From contig NZ_JAIOGQ010000032.1 of assembly GCF_019904135.1 (NCBI RefSeq), forward strand, positions 1 through 52,027: a stretch of DNA of 52,027 nucleotides. The letters run 5' to 3'. The translations under genes were made by a program, and so were the position numbers. Shown here in pieces: positions 27,642 to 36,899 of the stretch (position 1 is its first letter; the number at the start of each line of letters is the position of its first letter). This DNA is from Paenibacillus caui. GTDB taxonomy: Bacteria; Bacillota; Bacilli; Paenibacillales; Paenibacillaceae. Under the pieces are notes generated by a model. It had not been told where the DNA came from. It saw nothing but the letters and a program-made list of their open reading frames with translations, and did not search any database.

Positions 27642-28571
27642 ATGTCTGAACGAATATATAAACAGCAGGAGGAACTTGCCAAACTCATTGAGCGTTATTC
27701 AGGCCGGGACGGTGTTCACGCGACTGCAATTCCGTCGTTATTTTTCACTCGTCGATCTAATGTTACTGGATTAAATTTTGGAGTTTACAATCCTTCCTTT
27801 TGCATGGTCGTTCAGGGTGTGAAGGAGGTATTGCTGGCACAGGAGCGCTTTAGATACGGTCCTGCCGATTACCTTGTTGCATCCGCCCACTTACCGGTTA
27901 CCGGCCAAGTCATGGAAGCCTCTTCCCAAGTTCCGTATTTGTCTCTCAAACTTGAATTTACCCCGAGTCAAATCTTAGAGATTTTAAGCGATTCTGAAAT
28001 ACGAGTTGGCCCGAAAGAAAACACTAAGCGAGGTATGTTTGTCAGCCGGATGGAATTATCTTTGTTGGATGCGGTAATCAGGTTAACTCGTTTGCTAGAT
28101 AATCCTAAGGATATCCCGGTACTTGCTCCTCTCTTCATGAAGGAAATTCTCTATAGGGTTCTGCAAGGGCAGCATGGGGTTTCACTGGAACAAATTGCAA
28201 TAGATGGAAACAGCGCCAAACGAATCAGAGACGTTATCAAACATATCATGAATAACTATGATCGATCTTTTCGGATTGAGGAGCTTGCGGAAATAGCGAA
28301 TATGAGTGTTTCTTCGCTACATAGGCACTTTAAAGAGGTAACCGCTATGAGCCCTATTCAGTTCCAAAAACAACTGAGACTGCAGGAAGCACGGCGTCTG
28401 TTATTATCCGAGTCAACAGATGCCGCGGATGTCGCATTCCGGATAGGATATGAAAGTCCGTCGCAATTCAGCCGTGAATATTCCCGAATGTTTGGTTTTT
28501 CACCTATACAAGATATAAAGCGCCTGAGGGTAATAAACCCCTGCTCAACGGAGGTTCAAACGACCTATTGA
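27642..28571 (+). CDS. AraC-family transcriptional regulator with N-terminal AraC_N domain
   Basis: The 309-residue protein has an N-terminal cupin-like effector domain of the AraC_N type (SNVTGLNFGVYNPSFCMVVQG) and two C-terminal helix-turn-helices: FRIEELAEIANMSVSSLHRHFK and VAFRIGYESPSQFSREYSRMFG. Its ligand is unknown. The ATG follows GGAGG. It is read away from the MFS pseudogene and the SDR gene, which may once have been its targets. It is AT-richer than the backbone. Confidence 0.9.
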   Translation: MSERIYKQQEELAKLIERYSGRDGVHATAIPSLFFTRRSNVTGLNFGVYNPSFCMVVQGVKEVLLAQERFRYGPADYLVASAHLPVTGQVMEASSQVPYLSLKLEFTPSQILEILSDSEIRVGPKENTKRGMFVSRMELSLLDAVIRLTRLLDNPKDIPVLAPLFMKEILYRVLQGQHGVSLEQIAIDGNSAKRIRDVIKHIMNNYDRSFRIEELAEIANMSVSSLHRHFKEVTAMSPIQFQKQLRLQEARRLLLSESTDAADVAFRIGYESPSQFSREYSRMFGFSPIQDIKRLRVINPCSTEVQTTY

Positions 28572-28678
28572 AATATCCATACGAATGGAATGACTTATCG
28601 ATCACATGTCATGGGCGCCCCGTCAGGACGCTTGGCTAAACGAATTTCTTTTCCTATCGGGCGACCTCCAACATTTTA

Positions 28679-28865
28679 ACGAAAATATACACTGGGGACG
28701 ATGCGAAATTGGAAAGAGGAGATCGTGAACTACCATCAATGCCGTTGGACAAACGCGACTGTCGAAGGTCGCCACAATCGCATTAAAGCTTTTCAACGCC
28801 GTCATTACTTTACACGAAACCGCACTCGCTATAAAACAATTGACAGACAAATGGGGGTTTGCTAT
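28679..28865 (+). pseudogene. C-terminal remnant of an ISL3-type transposase
   Basis: A frame through 28690-28850 encodes RNWKEEIVNYHQ, RWTNATVEGRHNRIKAF and QRRHYFTRNRTRYK, matching the end of ISL3-family DDE transposases (the TN-x-x-VEG-x-NN-IK-x-x-R-x-x-x-G/Y pattern). Only this end survives; no intact inverted repeats are seen. It starts at the second copy of the 15-bp repeat ACGAAAATATACACT. Its 3' end supplies the -35 box of the next promoter. Confidence 0.75.
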
Positions 28866-28868
28866 ATT
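28840..28868 (+). promoter_or_regulatory. Strong sigma-A promoter of the YhgE-like/tetR unit
   Basis: A perfect TTGACA (28840-28845) and TATATT (28863-28868) are separated by 17 bp. The -35 lies at the 3' end of the transposase remnant frame, and the -10 abuts the palindromic operator. Confidence 0.8.
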
Positions 28869-28902
28869 TTAAACAAACGTTTAATTTAAACGATTGTTTA
28901 AA
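28868..28902 (+). promoter_or_regulatory. Palindromic TetR-type operator
   Basis: Arms TTTAAACAAACGTTTA and TAAACGATTGTTTAAA are inverted copies differing at one base, and each arm is itself partly palindromic (AAACAAACGTTT). The site overlaps the -10 box and start point of the promoter at 28840-28868. The obvious candidate binder is the TetR-family protein encoded two genes on; two dimers could bind. Confidence 0.75.
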
Positions 28903-28924
28903 AAAGAGAACTGGAGTGAAGAGA

Positions 28925-30079
28925 ATGCTGACTGTATTGAAAGATTTTATGAAAAAGCCGACGACCCTGATCGGCATCGGCGCCGCCTTGATGTTTCAAG
29001 TGATTTTCAGCTTGGTGTGGATGACCGGGTATGACGGGGTTACCGATAACACCCACAAGCTCAAGATTGAAATAGTGAACGAGGACAACGGAATCGGCAA
29101 GCAGGTGGAAAGCAATTTGAAAGCCAATCTGCCGTTCGAGCTTTCGTCATCCTCATCGCTGGATGAGGCGAAAGAGCATCTTGATGATCGCGACGTACAG
29201 ATGGTGCTGTACATTCCGGCGGATTTTTCCAATCAGCTGCAAGCTCCGGGGAAGAAGGGACAGCTGCAGTACTGGATCAACGAATCCAACCCCGCGCTGA
29301 TTAAATCGATCATGCAGAGCGTCGCTTCCGGGGTGACGGCGACCGTCAATAAAGAAGCCGTTACCGCAGGAGCAGAGGCGGTGCTCACCCAGATGAAAAT
29401 GCCGGCCGCCCAGGCGCAGGGCGCAGCCCAGGGATTGGCGGAGAAGGTCGTTTCCGACTTCCATTATTCGCACCCTGTAGACGGCATGGCGAACCAGATG
29501 GTGCCGATGATGCTCGTGCTTGCGTCTTATGTAGGATCAATGCTTATGGCTCTCAACCTCCAAGCCTCCTCGGCTCAGATCCATACGGCATCCCGGTGGG
29601 AGAAATTAATAGCCCGCATTGTGATCCATGTCGTTTCGGCAGTGGTGATCGCACTGGTCGGCTCGTCGCTCGCAATGCTGCTTGGGGGACAAAACGCGAA
29701 CGGATTTCTGGCACTGTGGGGCTTCCAGACGCTGTTCCTGATGAGCTTTATGTTTTTCGCGCAAATGTTCGTCCTATTGTTCGGCAACGCCGGAATGCTG
29801 TTCAACATTTTGGCGCTCTCGGCGCAGCTTGTTTCGTCCGGGGCGATGGTGCCGCGGGAATTGCTGCCCGATTTCTACTTCCAACTGGGCCGCCTGCTGC
29901 CTGCCACAAGCGCAGTTGAAGGCACGATGAACCTGCTGTTTGGTGGTCCGTCCGCTTCCGGTCCTGCCTTGACCCTCGTCGTCTCCATGGCGGTTACGTT
30001 AGCCGTGGGCGTCGCAGCTACGGCCCTTCGCCGGAAGAAAGCCCCGGTTACCATGCCGGCGGATCAGCCAACCGTATAA
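28925..30079 (+). CDS. YhgE/Pip-like or ABC-2-type membrane permease
   Basis: The 384-residue protein has one N-terminal TM (IGAALMFQVIFSLVWM), a long extracytoplasmic domain (about residues 35-180) with a YIPADFSNQL stretch, and five or six C-terminal TM segments, the plan of ABC-2-type/YhgE-Pip proteins. Such proteins export lipids, peptides or toxic compounds, but no ATPase gene is next to this one. The ATG at 28925 has GGAGTGAAGAG upstream. Expression should be controlled by the operator just upstream and the TetR gene downstream. Confidence 0.8.
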   Translation: MLTVLKDFMKKPTTLIGIGAALMFQVIFSLVWMTGYDGVTDNTHKLKIEIVNEDNGIGKQVESNLKANLPFELSSSSSLDEAKEHLDDRDVQMVLYIPADFSNQLQAPGKKGQLQYWINESNPALIKSIMQSVASGVTATVNKEAVTAGAEAVLTQMKMPAAQAQGAAQGLAEKVVSDFHYSHPVDGMANQMVPMMLVLASYVGSMLMALNLQASSAQIHTASRWEKLIARIVIHVVSAVVIALVGSSLAMLLGGQNANGFLALWGFQTLFLMSFMFFAQMFVLLFGNAGMLFNILALSAQLVSSGAMVPRELLPDFYFQLGRLLPATSAVEGTMNLLFGGPSASGPALTLVVSMAVTLAVGVAATALRRKKAPVTMPADQPTV

Positions 30080-30161
30080 ACTTGCACAAGGGAGATAAAA
30101 TCCGCATAATGGATGGTAGGGTAGGTGGCCTGTAAGTATGGAACGGAAACGGGGTAAGATC

Positions 30162-30776
30162 ATGACAGCACCAACCGATACGGATATGAAGATGAGAATC
30201 TTGCTGGCGGCGAAGCGGCTTTTTGCCAAACAAGGCTTCGAGGGCACGTCTGTCCGGCAAATATGCGATGAGGCGGGGGCCAATGTGGCGCTCGTCTCCT
30301 ATTATTTTGGCGGCAAGGAAAATGTATTTTACGCGCTGTTTGATACGTTTTATCCCGTGAATAGGATTGAGCTTGAAAGCAGCCGGTTTTTGGAACCGGT
30401 ATCCGGAGTGGAGTTTCTCATCACGGAAGTCATTCGCTTCCGAATGGAAAATCCGGAGATGATTAATGTGCTGCAGCAGGAAATTTTCAAAAAATCGCAC
30501 CTCCTGCCCCGCATCCTGAATTATGTGCTCCCGGTCTGGAAAAAGCTTCGCTCCTTGCTGGAGGAAGGAAGGACTCAAGGGCTCTTTCAATTTCGTTCGC
30601 TGGACAACACGTTGTTCTTCGTGATGGGGGCGGTGCTGTTCCACCAAAAGTCGGAATATTTTCAGGGTATTCTGGATGATCCTTCTCCCAGCCGGGAGCA
30701 ATTCATTGAAGACACGCTCAAGTTTGTTTTTAACGGCCTTGGCATGACTTCATATCCTGAAGGAAAAGACGGCTAA
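30162..30776 (+). CDS. TetR-family transcriptional repressor
   Basis: From the ATG at 30162 (GGGG 8 nt upstream) the protein has 204 residues; an in-frame ATG at 30138 adds eight residues but has no RBS. The N-terminal TetR domain is clear: ILLAAKRLFAKQGFEGTSVR, ICDEAGANVALVSYYFGGKE. The ligand-binding C-terminal half is variable, as usual. It lies 82 bp after the membrane-protein gene and probably represses that gene and itself by binding the palindrome at 28868-28902, which places it in the drug- or stress-sensing class; the ligand is unknown. Confidence 0.9.
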   Translation: MTAPTDTDMKMRILLAAKRLFAKQGFEGTSVRQICDEAGANVALVSYYFGGKENVFYALFDTFYPVNRIELESSRFLEPVSGVEFLITEVIRFRMENPEMINVLQQEIFKKSHLLPRILNYVLPVWKKLRSLLEEGRTQGLFQFRSLDNTLFFVMGAVLFHQKSEYFQGILDDPSPSREQFIEDTLKFVFNGLGMTSYPEGKDG

Positions 30777-30830
30777 TCCGTATTTGTGCGACAGCCAATA
30801 GATACGTAATGCAAGGAAGTGGACATTCAA

Positions 30831-32147
30831 ATGGACTTATTCTCATATGGACAGCAGTCGGATCCCGGCATGGGCCTGCTTGCCGACCGGATGCGGCCGA
30901 CTTCGCTGGATGAATATACAGGGCAGGAGCATATTGTCGGACCCGGTAAGCTTCTGCGCCGGGCGATTGAGGCTGACCAGGTGTCCTCCATCCTGCTGTA
31001 CGGTCCTCCGGGCTGCGGCAAAACGACGCTTGCGCATATTATCTCCAGGCATACCCAAGGAGAGTTTGTGCGTTTGAACGCCGTCGATGCCACGGTCAAG
31101 GATGTGCGGGAAGTGATCGAGAAGGCGCAGGACGCCAAGGCCTTGTACGGTACAAAAACGATTCTGTTCCTGGACGAGGTGCACCGTTTCAACAGCGCCC
31201 GCCAGGATGCGCTGCTGCCGGCGGTGGAACGGGGAACGATTATTTTCATAGGTGCGACGACGGAGAACCCGTTCCATTATGTGAACGGGGCGCTTATGAG
31301 CCGGTCGACCCTGTTCCAGCTGGAGCCGCTGACGATGGAGCATTCGCTCGTCGCCATGCGGCGGGCGCTTGCGGATTCGGAGAAGGGGCTCGGCTTTATG
31401 CAGCTGCAGGTCGACGACGAAGCCCTGCAGCATATCGCCTCGATGGCGAACGGCGATATCCGCCGCGCGCTGAATGCGCTGGAGCTTGCGGCGCTCACCA
31501 CGCCGCCGCAGCAGGACGGCACCGTCCATGTCACCCTGGAGGTGGCTGAGGAATCCATCCGCCGGCCAACGGTACGCGCCGATGAATCGACGCAGTACGA
31601 CGTGCTTTCGGCGTTCCACAAAAGCATCCGCGGCTCCAGCGACGCCGCGGTGTTCTGGTTTCTCTACGCCGTAGAGAAACTGGGCATGGACCCCGGCGTC
31701 TTCATCCGCCGGCTCATTGCCGCCGCCAGCGAAGACATCGGCCTCGCTAACCCGCAGGCCATGGTCCAGGCGGTAAGCGCCTTGGAGGCTTACCGCAGCA
31801 ATGGCTGGCCCGAGGCCCGGCTGAACGTCGTCCAGGCGATTCTGTTCGCCGTGGAGAGCCCGAAATCCAACGCCGTCGTCATGGCGATTTCGCGGGCGAT
31901 GGAGGCGATGGACGAAGTGAAATCGGCGGAAGTGCCGCTGCACCTGCGCGACGCCCATTACAAGGGCGCTGTGAAGCTGGGACATACGGGATACCAGTAT
32001 CCGCACAACTTTCCGGGCCATTATGTGAAGCAGCAGTATTTGCCGGACCAGCTTGAGGGCCGGATCTTTTACCGGGCAACCGAACAGGGGAATGAAAGCA
32101 AAATTAAGCACAATCAGGAATTGAGACGGCGGCAAGACCGCCAGTAG
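30831..32147 (+). CDS. rarA: Replication-associated recombination protein A
   Basis: RarA (MgsA) is a AAA+ ATPase of the clamp-loader clade that acts at stalled replication forks. The 438-residue protein has LADRMRPTSLDEYTGQEH, Walker A GPPGCGKTT, Walker B LFLDEVHRFN, sensor 1 IGATTENP and a C-terminal tetramerisation domain ending in a KLGHTGYQYPHNFPGHYV stretch. The ATG at 30831 was preferred over an in-frame GTG 12 bp earlier because AAGGAAG is correctly spaced. Its B. subtilis neighbour tcdA ends 11.2 kb upstream here. Confidence 0.94.
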   Translation: MDLFSYGQQSDPGMGLLADRMRPTSLDEYTGQEHIVGPGKLLRRAIEADQVSSILLYGPPGCGKTTLAHIISRHTQGEFVRLNAVDATVKDVREVIEKAQDAKALYGTKTILFLDEVHRFNSARQDALLPAVERGTIIFIGATTENPFHYVNGALMSRSTLFQLEPLTMEHSLVAMRRALADSEKGLGFMQLQVDDEALQHIASMANGDIRRALNALELAALTTPPQQDGTVHVTLEVAEESIRRPTVRADESTQYDVLSAFHKSIRGSSDAAVFWFLYAVEKLGMDPGVFIRRLIAAASEDIGLANPQAMVQAVSALEAYRSNGWPEARLNVVQAILFAVESPKSNAVVMAISRAMEAMDEVKSAEVPLHLRDAHYKGAVKLGHTGYQYPHNFPGHYVKQQYLPDQLEGRIFYRATEQGNESKIKHNQELRRRQDRQ

Positions 32148-32182
32148 AGAGAGTTTTGAGCAGGGGTAGGGGACGAGCCAAG

Positions 32183-32680
32183 ATGATCATTAGAAATATA
32201 GAAACCGAAGACGCGGCGCAGTTTCTGGCGCTGACCAAAAAACTGGACGAAGAAACCAAGTTTATGCTTCTGGAACCGGGAGAAAGAACAACGACTCTAA
32301 AGCAGCAAGAAGAGCGGATTGCTTCCATCCTTGCGAGCAGAGCCTCCATGATATTCGTGGCGGAGGCGGAGGGAAACATTGTCGGATATTTGGGCGCTTT
32401 TGATTCGGATGAAAACCGGATCAGGCACTCCCTGTATATCGTGGTTGGCATCCTGCAGCAGTACGGCGGCCGGGGGATCGGGACGCGGCTGTTTGCCGAA
32501 TTGGACGGATGGGCCGTGGAGCATGACATTCACAGGCTGGAGCTGACGGTCATGGCGCATAATGAGCGGGCTGTCGCGCTGTACAAGAAAGCCGGCTTTG
32601 AAATAGAAGGCCTCAAGAAGCATTCAATTAAAGTGGACGGAGCGTACGTCGACGAATACTACATGGCAAAGCTGCTTTAA
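32183..32680 (+). CDS. GNAT-family N-acetyltransferase
   Basis: The 165-residue protein carries the acetyl-CoA-binding motif QQYGGRGIGTRLF and the LELTVMAHNERAVALYKKAGF segment of RimI/PhnO-like GNAT enzymes. The substrate is unknown; a similar stretch occurs in proteins that acetylate amino groups of small molecules or peptides. The ATG at 32183 follows a GGGGACGAG stretch. It is 36 bp after rarA and could be co-transcribed; a bidirectional terminator follows. Confidence 0.88.
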   Translation: MIIRNIETEDAAQFLALTKKLDEETKFMLLEPGERTTTLKQQEERIASILASRASMIFVAEAEGNIVGYLGAFDSDENRIRHSLYIVVGILQQYGGRGIGTRLFAELDGWAVEHDIHRLELTVMAHNERAVALYKKAGFEIEGLKKHSIKVDGAYVDEYYMAKLL

Positions 32681-32722
32681 CGGCAGCGCAAGATAGCGAG
32701 CAAGTCAGCTTCGAACACGTGC

Positions 32723-32770
32723 AAAGACGCCTCCAAAACCACTGTGCAAGTGGGGATGGAGGCGTCTTTT
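32723..32770. terminator. Bidirectional terminator between the GNAT gene and mnmA
   Basis: AAAGACGCCTCC pairs with GGAGGCGTCTTT, with an inner CCACT/AGTGG stem, and has T-runs on both strands. It lies between two converging genes. Confidence 0.85.
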
Positions 32771-32836
32771 GGCCTGAAAAATTATTGCGGTGCACTTTAT
32801 CCTGCCAATTGACGGCATGTCCCGGGTGCCCTTGCC

Positions 32837-34006
<1,170 letters not shown>

Positions 34007-34123
34007 TCATGAACACGCTGTGATGAAATGTTTCCCTAAACCCCGCTTCGTATGTTACGATAAACAAAGGTGGGTGATCGGAATACGTTGTTTTTAAACA
34101 CAGCATGAAACCATCTGAAAAAA

Positions 34124-34157
34124 TTGGATTTTGTTAATCCAAGTATAACAAATCCAA
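34124..34157 (+). promoter_or_regulatory. Overlapping inverted repeats upstream of cymR
   Basis: TTGGATT-TTGTT-AATCCAA (34124-34142) is a perfect 7-bp inverted repeat, and GGATTTTGTTA pairs again with TAACAAATCC to 34155. The overlapping symmetry between mnmA and cymR makes it a likely operator, perhaps for autoregulation by CymR; it does not clearly match the published B. subtilis CymR box. Confidence 0.45.
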
Positions 34158-34204
34158 AGCTTTATTATATAAAGATTATGTGAAAATTGAAAGAGGTGGC
34201 CTGT

Positions 34205-34624
34205 TTGAAGATATCAACAAAAGGACGTTACGGATTGACGATTATGATGGAGCTGGCTGCAAAGTTTGGAGAAGGTCCGACTTCCCTCAAAAGCATTGCC
34301 GAAAGAAACCAGCTTTCCGAACATTATCTGGAGCAGCTTATTGCACCGCTTCGCAACGCAGGGCTTGTAAAAAGCGTCCGCGGCGCATATGGCGGCTACA
34401 TTCTCGCCAAACCGGCGACAGAGATCACGGCAGGCGATATCATCCGTGTGCTTGAAGGTCCTATTTCTCCCGTGGATTTCACGGAAGAAGATGATCCGGC
34501 CAAACGGGATTTATGGCTGCGGATCAGGGACAGCATTGCAGACGTCCTTGATTCAACTACACTAGATAATCTGGTCAATTATGAAGACCATAATACGAAA
34601 GCCAATTACATGTTCTACATCTGA
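34205..34624 (+). CDS. cymR: Rrf2-family cysteine metabolism repressor CymR
   Basis: CymR, with CysK and O-acetylserine, represses cysteine uptake and synthesis genes in B. subtilis. The 139-residue protein is almost a full-length match: KISTKGRYGLTIMMELA, SEHYLEQLIAPLRNAGLVKS, VRGAYGGYILA, LEGPISPVDF, and a C-terminal YMFYI. It lacks the Cys cluster of IscR-type Rrf2 proteins, as CymR does. The TTG at 34205 follows AGAGGTGG by about 5 nt and restores the family N-terminus. iscS follows after 16 bp. Confidence 0.95.
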   Translation: MKISTKGRYGLTIMMELAAKFGEGPTSLKSIAERNQLSEHYLEQLIAPLRNAGLVKSVRGAYGGYILAKPATEITAGDIIRVLEGPISPVDFTEEDDPAKRDLWLRIRDSIADVLDSTTLDNLVNYEDHNTKANYMFYI

Positions 34625-34640
34625 CAAGGAGCTCTACGAC

Positions 34641-35792
34641 ATGAACCATATTTATTTGGACCACGCGGCCTCAACGCCCGTTCATCCGGAGGTCGCCGAA
34701 GCGATGCTGGCCGTGATGAAAGGCCAGGTCGGGAATGCGTCAAGCATCCACGCCTTTGGCCGTGAAGCCAAACGCACGGTCAATGCGGCAAGAGATACGG
34801 TGGCATTGGCGCTTGGCTGCGGGCCGGATGAACTCATATTTACAGCGGGAGGGACAGAAAGCGACAATCTGGCCCTCTTCGGGGTGTCTTCGGCCCTGAA
34901 AGATCAGGGACGGCATATTATAACGACAGCCATCGAGCATCACGCGGTGATGCATTCCTGTGAAAGACTGGAGCAGCAAGGATTCGAGGTGACCTATCTC
35001 CCGGTCGACCGTTACGGGCAGGTGCATATTGAGCAACTTGAGCAGGCGATCCGGCCGGATACGATCCTGATTAGCGTGATGTATGGCAATAACGAAATAG
35101 GCACGCTGCAGCCAATTCAGGCCCTTGGAGAACTGGCCCGCGAGAAAGGCATTCTGTTTCATGTGGATGCCGTTCAGGCATTTGGCGCGATACCTTTTGC
35201 GGCCAAGGATCTGCCTGTAGACCTGATGAGCATATCTTCGCACAAAATCAACGGACCCCAAGGAGTGGGTGCGCTGTATGTTCGGCGCGGAACCTTGATT
35301 GAACCGCTGCTGTACGGGGGAAATCAGGAACGCAAGCGCCGGGCGGGGACGGAGAATTTGGCCGGACTTGCCGGATTCGCCAAAGCGGCAGAGCTCGCGT
35401 CTGCCGAAATGGAAGAACGGACCAGACGGGATGAGGAGCTGCGCAAAGCGCTTCTGGATGGACTGGCTCGGGAGATTGGGCAGGACCGTTTTCATGTAAA
35501 CGGTCACCCGTCCGAGCATCTTCCCCATATCCTGAATATTAGTTTCCCGGAAATGGGTACGGAGACGATGCTGATGAATCTCGATATGGAAGGAATCGCG
35601 GTGGCCAGCGGCTCTGCATGCACCTCCGGTTCTCTTGAACCGTCCCATGTTCTGGAAGCGATGAAGCTTCCTGAACAATTTTTACGGTCGGCGATTCGGT
35701 TCAGCTTTGGTTTGGGTAATACTACTGAGGAAATAACGCAAGTATCCCAAAAAGTTGGAACCATTCTCACCCGTGTTCGTAATAGAAGATAA
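34641..35792 (+). CDS. iscS: Cysteine desulfurase (IscS/YrvO-type)
   Basis: This class V PLP enzyme takes sulfur from cysteine to feed MnmA and other thiolations. In 383 residues it has the PLP lysine K202 in SISSHKINGPQG, H100-H101 in AIEHHAVMHS, and the catalytic Cys C327 in ASGSACTSGSLEPSHVL. The ATG follows AAGGAG by 9 nt. It forms an operon with cymR. In B. subtilis YrvO works with MnmA; here the partner gene is the divergent mnmA 670 bp upstream. Confidence 0.94.
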   Translation: MNHIYLDHAASTPVHPEVAEAMLAVMKGQVGNASSIHAFGREAKRTVNAARDTVALALGCGPDELIFTAGGTESDNLALFGVSSALKDQGRHIITTAIEHHAVMHSCERLEQQGFEVTYLPVDRYGQVHIEQLEQAIRPDTILISVMYGNNEIGTLQPIQALGELAREKGILFHVDAVQAFGAIPFAAKDLPVDLMSISSHKINGPQGVGALYVRRGTLIEPLLYGGNQERKRRAGTENLAGLAGFAKAAELASAEMEERTRRDEELRKALLDGLAREIGQDRFHVNGHPSEHLPHILNISFPEMGTETMLMNLDMEGIAVASGSACTSGSLEPSHVLEAMKLPEQFLRSAIRFSFGLGNTTEEITQVSQKVGTILTRVRNRR

Positions 35793-35857
35793 GGTCTTTT
35801 ATTGTGTCTTCAGGGAGGGGGAAATGCTGACGGTCAATTAAAGGAGGCACCGCTGCC

Positions 35858-36361
35858 ATGAAACTTCAGGAAATGATCGGATTATCCGTATTTGATACGG
35901 AGAATGGCAAGGAGATCGGGAAAGTTCGGGACTTCCTCCTGAGTGAAGACTGGAAGATCGAGGGGATTGTGTTGGAAGGAAAAGGATTTTTATCCCCTAA
36001 CATAAAGGCTGTTCTATGGGATGATATCGTCGCTTATGGCGAAGATGCCGTAATGATTCGCAATCAACAGGCGATCCGGAAGATGGATGCCGAGAATATA
36101 CAGAACACATTTGCGCTCGGCGGCGGGAAAGTGAAAGAGCTTCCTGTGCTTACGAATGACGGGGTCTTGATGGGACACGTCAGTGATGTTTATTTTGACC
36201 AACATTTGGGAAATACAATAACAGGATTTGAAATTAGCGACGGATTTATTTCCGACCTGGTGGAAGGACGCAAGCTGCTGCCTTTTACAAGGGACATCGT
36301 TAGAGGGGAAAGTGCCTTGATGGTACCTTCGCTTAGCTTGGAGCGGCTGGAAAGCCCTTAA
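35858..36361 (+). CDS. PRC-barrel domain protein (YrrD-like)
   Basis: The 167-residue protein has two PRC-barrel halves: residues about 1-75 (GKEIGKVRDFLLSEDWKI...) and 90-160 (GVLMGHVSDVYFDQHLG...). PRC barrels bind RNA or protein partners. Homologues such as YrrD sit near iscS/alaS in Bacillus and have no firm role. AAAGGAGG lies 10 nt before the ATG. It is 65 bp after iscS and may be in the same transcript. Confidence 0.85.
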   Translation: MKLQEMIGLSVFDTENGKEIGKVRDFLLSEDWKIEGIVLEGKGFLSPNIKAVLWDDIVAYGEDAVMIRNQQAIRKMDAENIQNTFALGGGKVKELPVLTNDGVLMGHVSDVYFDQHLGNTITGFEISDGFISDLVEGRKLLPFTRDIVRGESALMVPSLSLERLESP

Positions 36362-36389
36362 TTTGCAAAGAGATAGGTGTGATAAGTTG

Positions 36390-36602
36390 ATGATGAAATG
36401 TCCAAACTGCGGTTCCAAAGATATTGGAAAGATCGGTTCCCATCAGTTTTATTGCTGGGGCTGTTTTATTGAATTAACGGTTAACGGTGAAAAAATGTCG
36501 GTCTATCAGGTTGAAGAAGACGGCACGTTAAGTTCGCTTGACGACTTGTTCTTTGGAGAAGAAATGGTTCAGGAATTGTCTGAACTGCAAGCTCCTTCCT
36601 AA
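36390..36602 (+). CDS. Small zinc-ribbon protein
   Basis: The 70-residue protein begins with a CPNCG...CWGC pair (two CxxC knuckles 14 residues apart), a typical zinc ribbon, then an acidic C-terminal half (VYQVEEDGTLSSLDDLFFG). No further function can be assigned. ATG 36390 follows AGGTGTG by 7 nt; the TTG just upstream is less likely. It is 28 bp after the PRC-barrel gene. Confidence 0.75.
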   Translation: MMKCPNCGSKDIGKIGSHQFYCWGCFIELTVNGEKMSVYQVEEDGTLSSLDDLFFGEEMVQELSELQAPS

Positions 36603-36676
36603 AAGAGGCGCCTACATAGTCTGTTCTATGACGGCACCTGTCCTCTTGGACTGTAATAACAATATATGACCGGACG

Positions 36677-36719
36677 AAGCGGATCATGTCCCCAAAGAGG
36701 GAGTGGATCCGCTTTTTTT
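36677..36719 (+). terminator. Rho-independent terminator
   Basis: AAGCGGATC pairs with GGATCCGCTT around an inner GTCCCC.. loop and is followed by TTTTTTT. It probably ends the cymR-iscS-PRC-zinc ribbon transcript. Confidence 0.8.
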
Positions 36720-36899
36720 GGGTTTCCTGTAAAAAATGACAAATCGGTACGAGGCGGCTGCCCAGCCTTCCCGCCGCTGATCGATCGTTAGGCGCCTCAG
36801 CCAGCTGCTTCGTGAACGCCGTCTTTTGTCCCGGGTTATTTTACGCGGCCGCGGCATATACTGACATATAGCCAGTCCGCTTGCAGGGAGGGAATACAT

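Noticed and set aside
36684..36899. 71-codon minus-strand frame between the zinc-ribbon and AI-2E genes
   Set aside because: No RBS precedes its ATG. Its 3' end runs into the terminator at 36677-36719, and the product is Arg-rich without family similarity.
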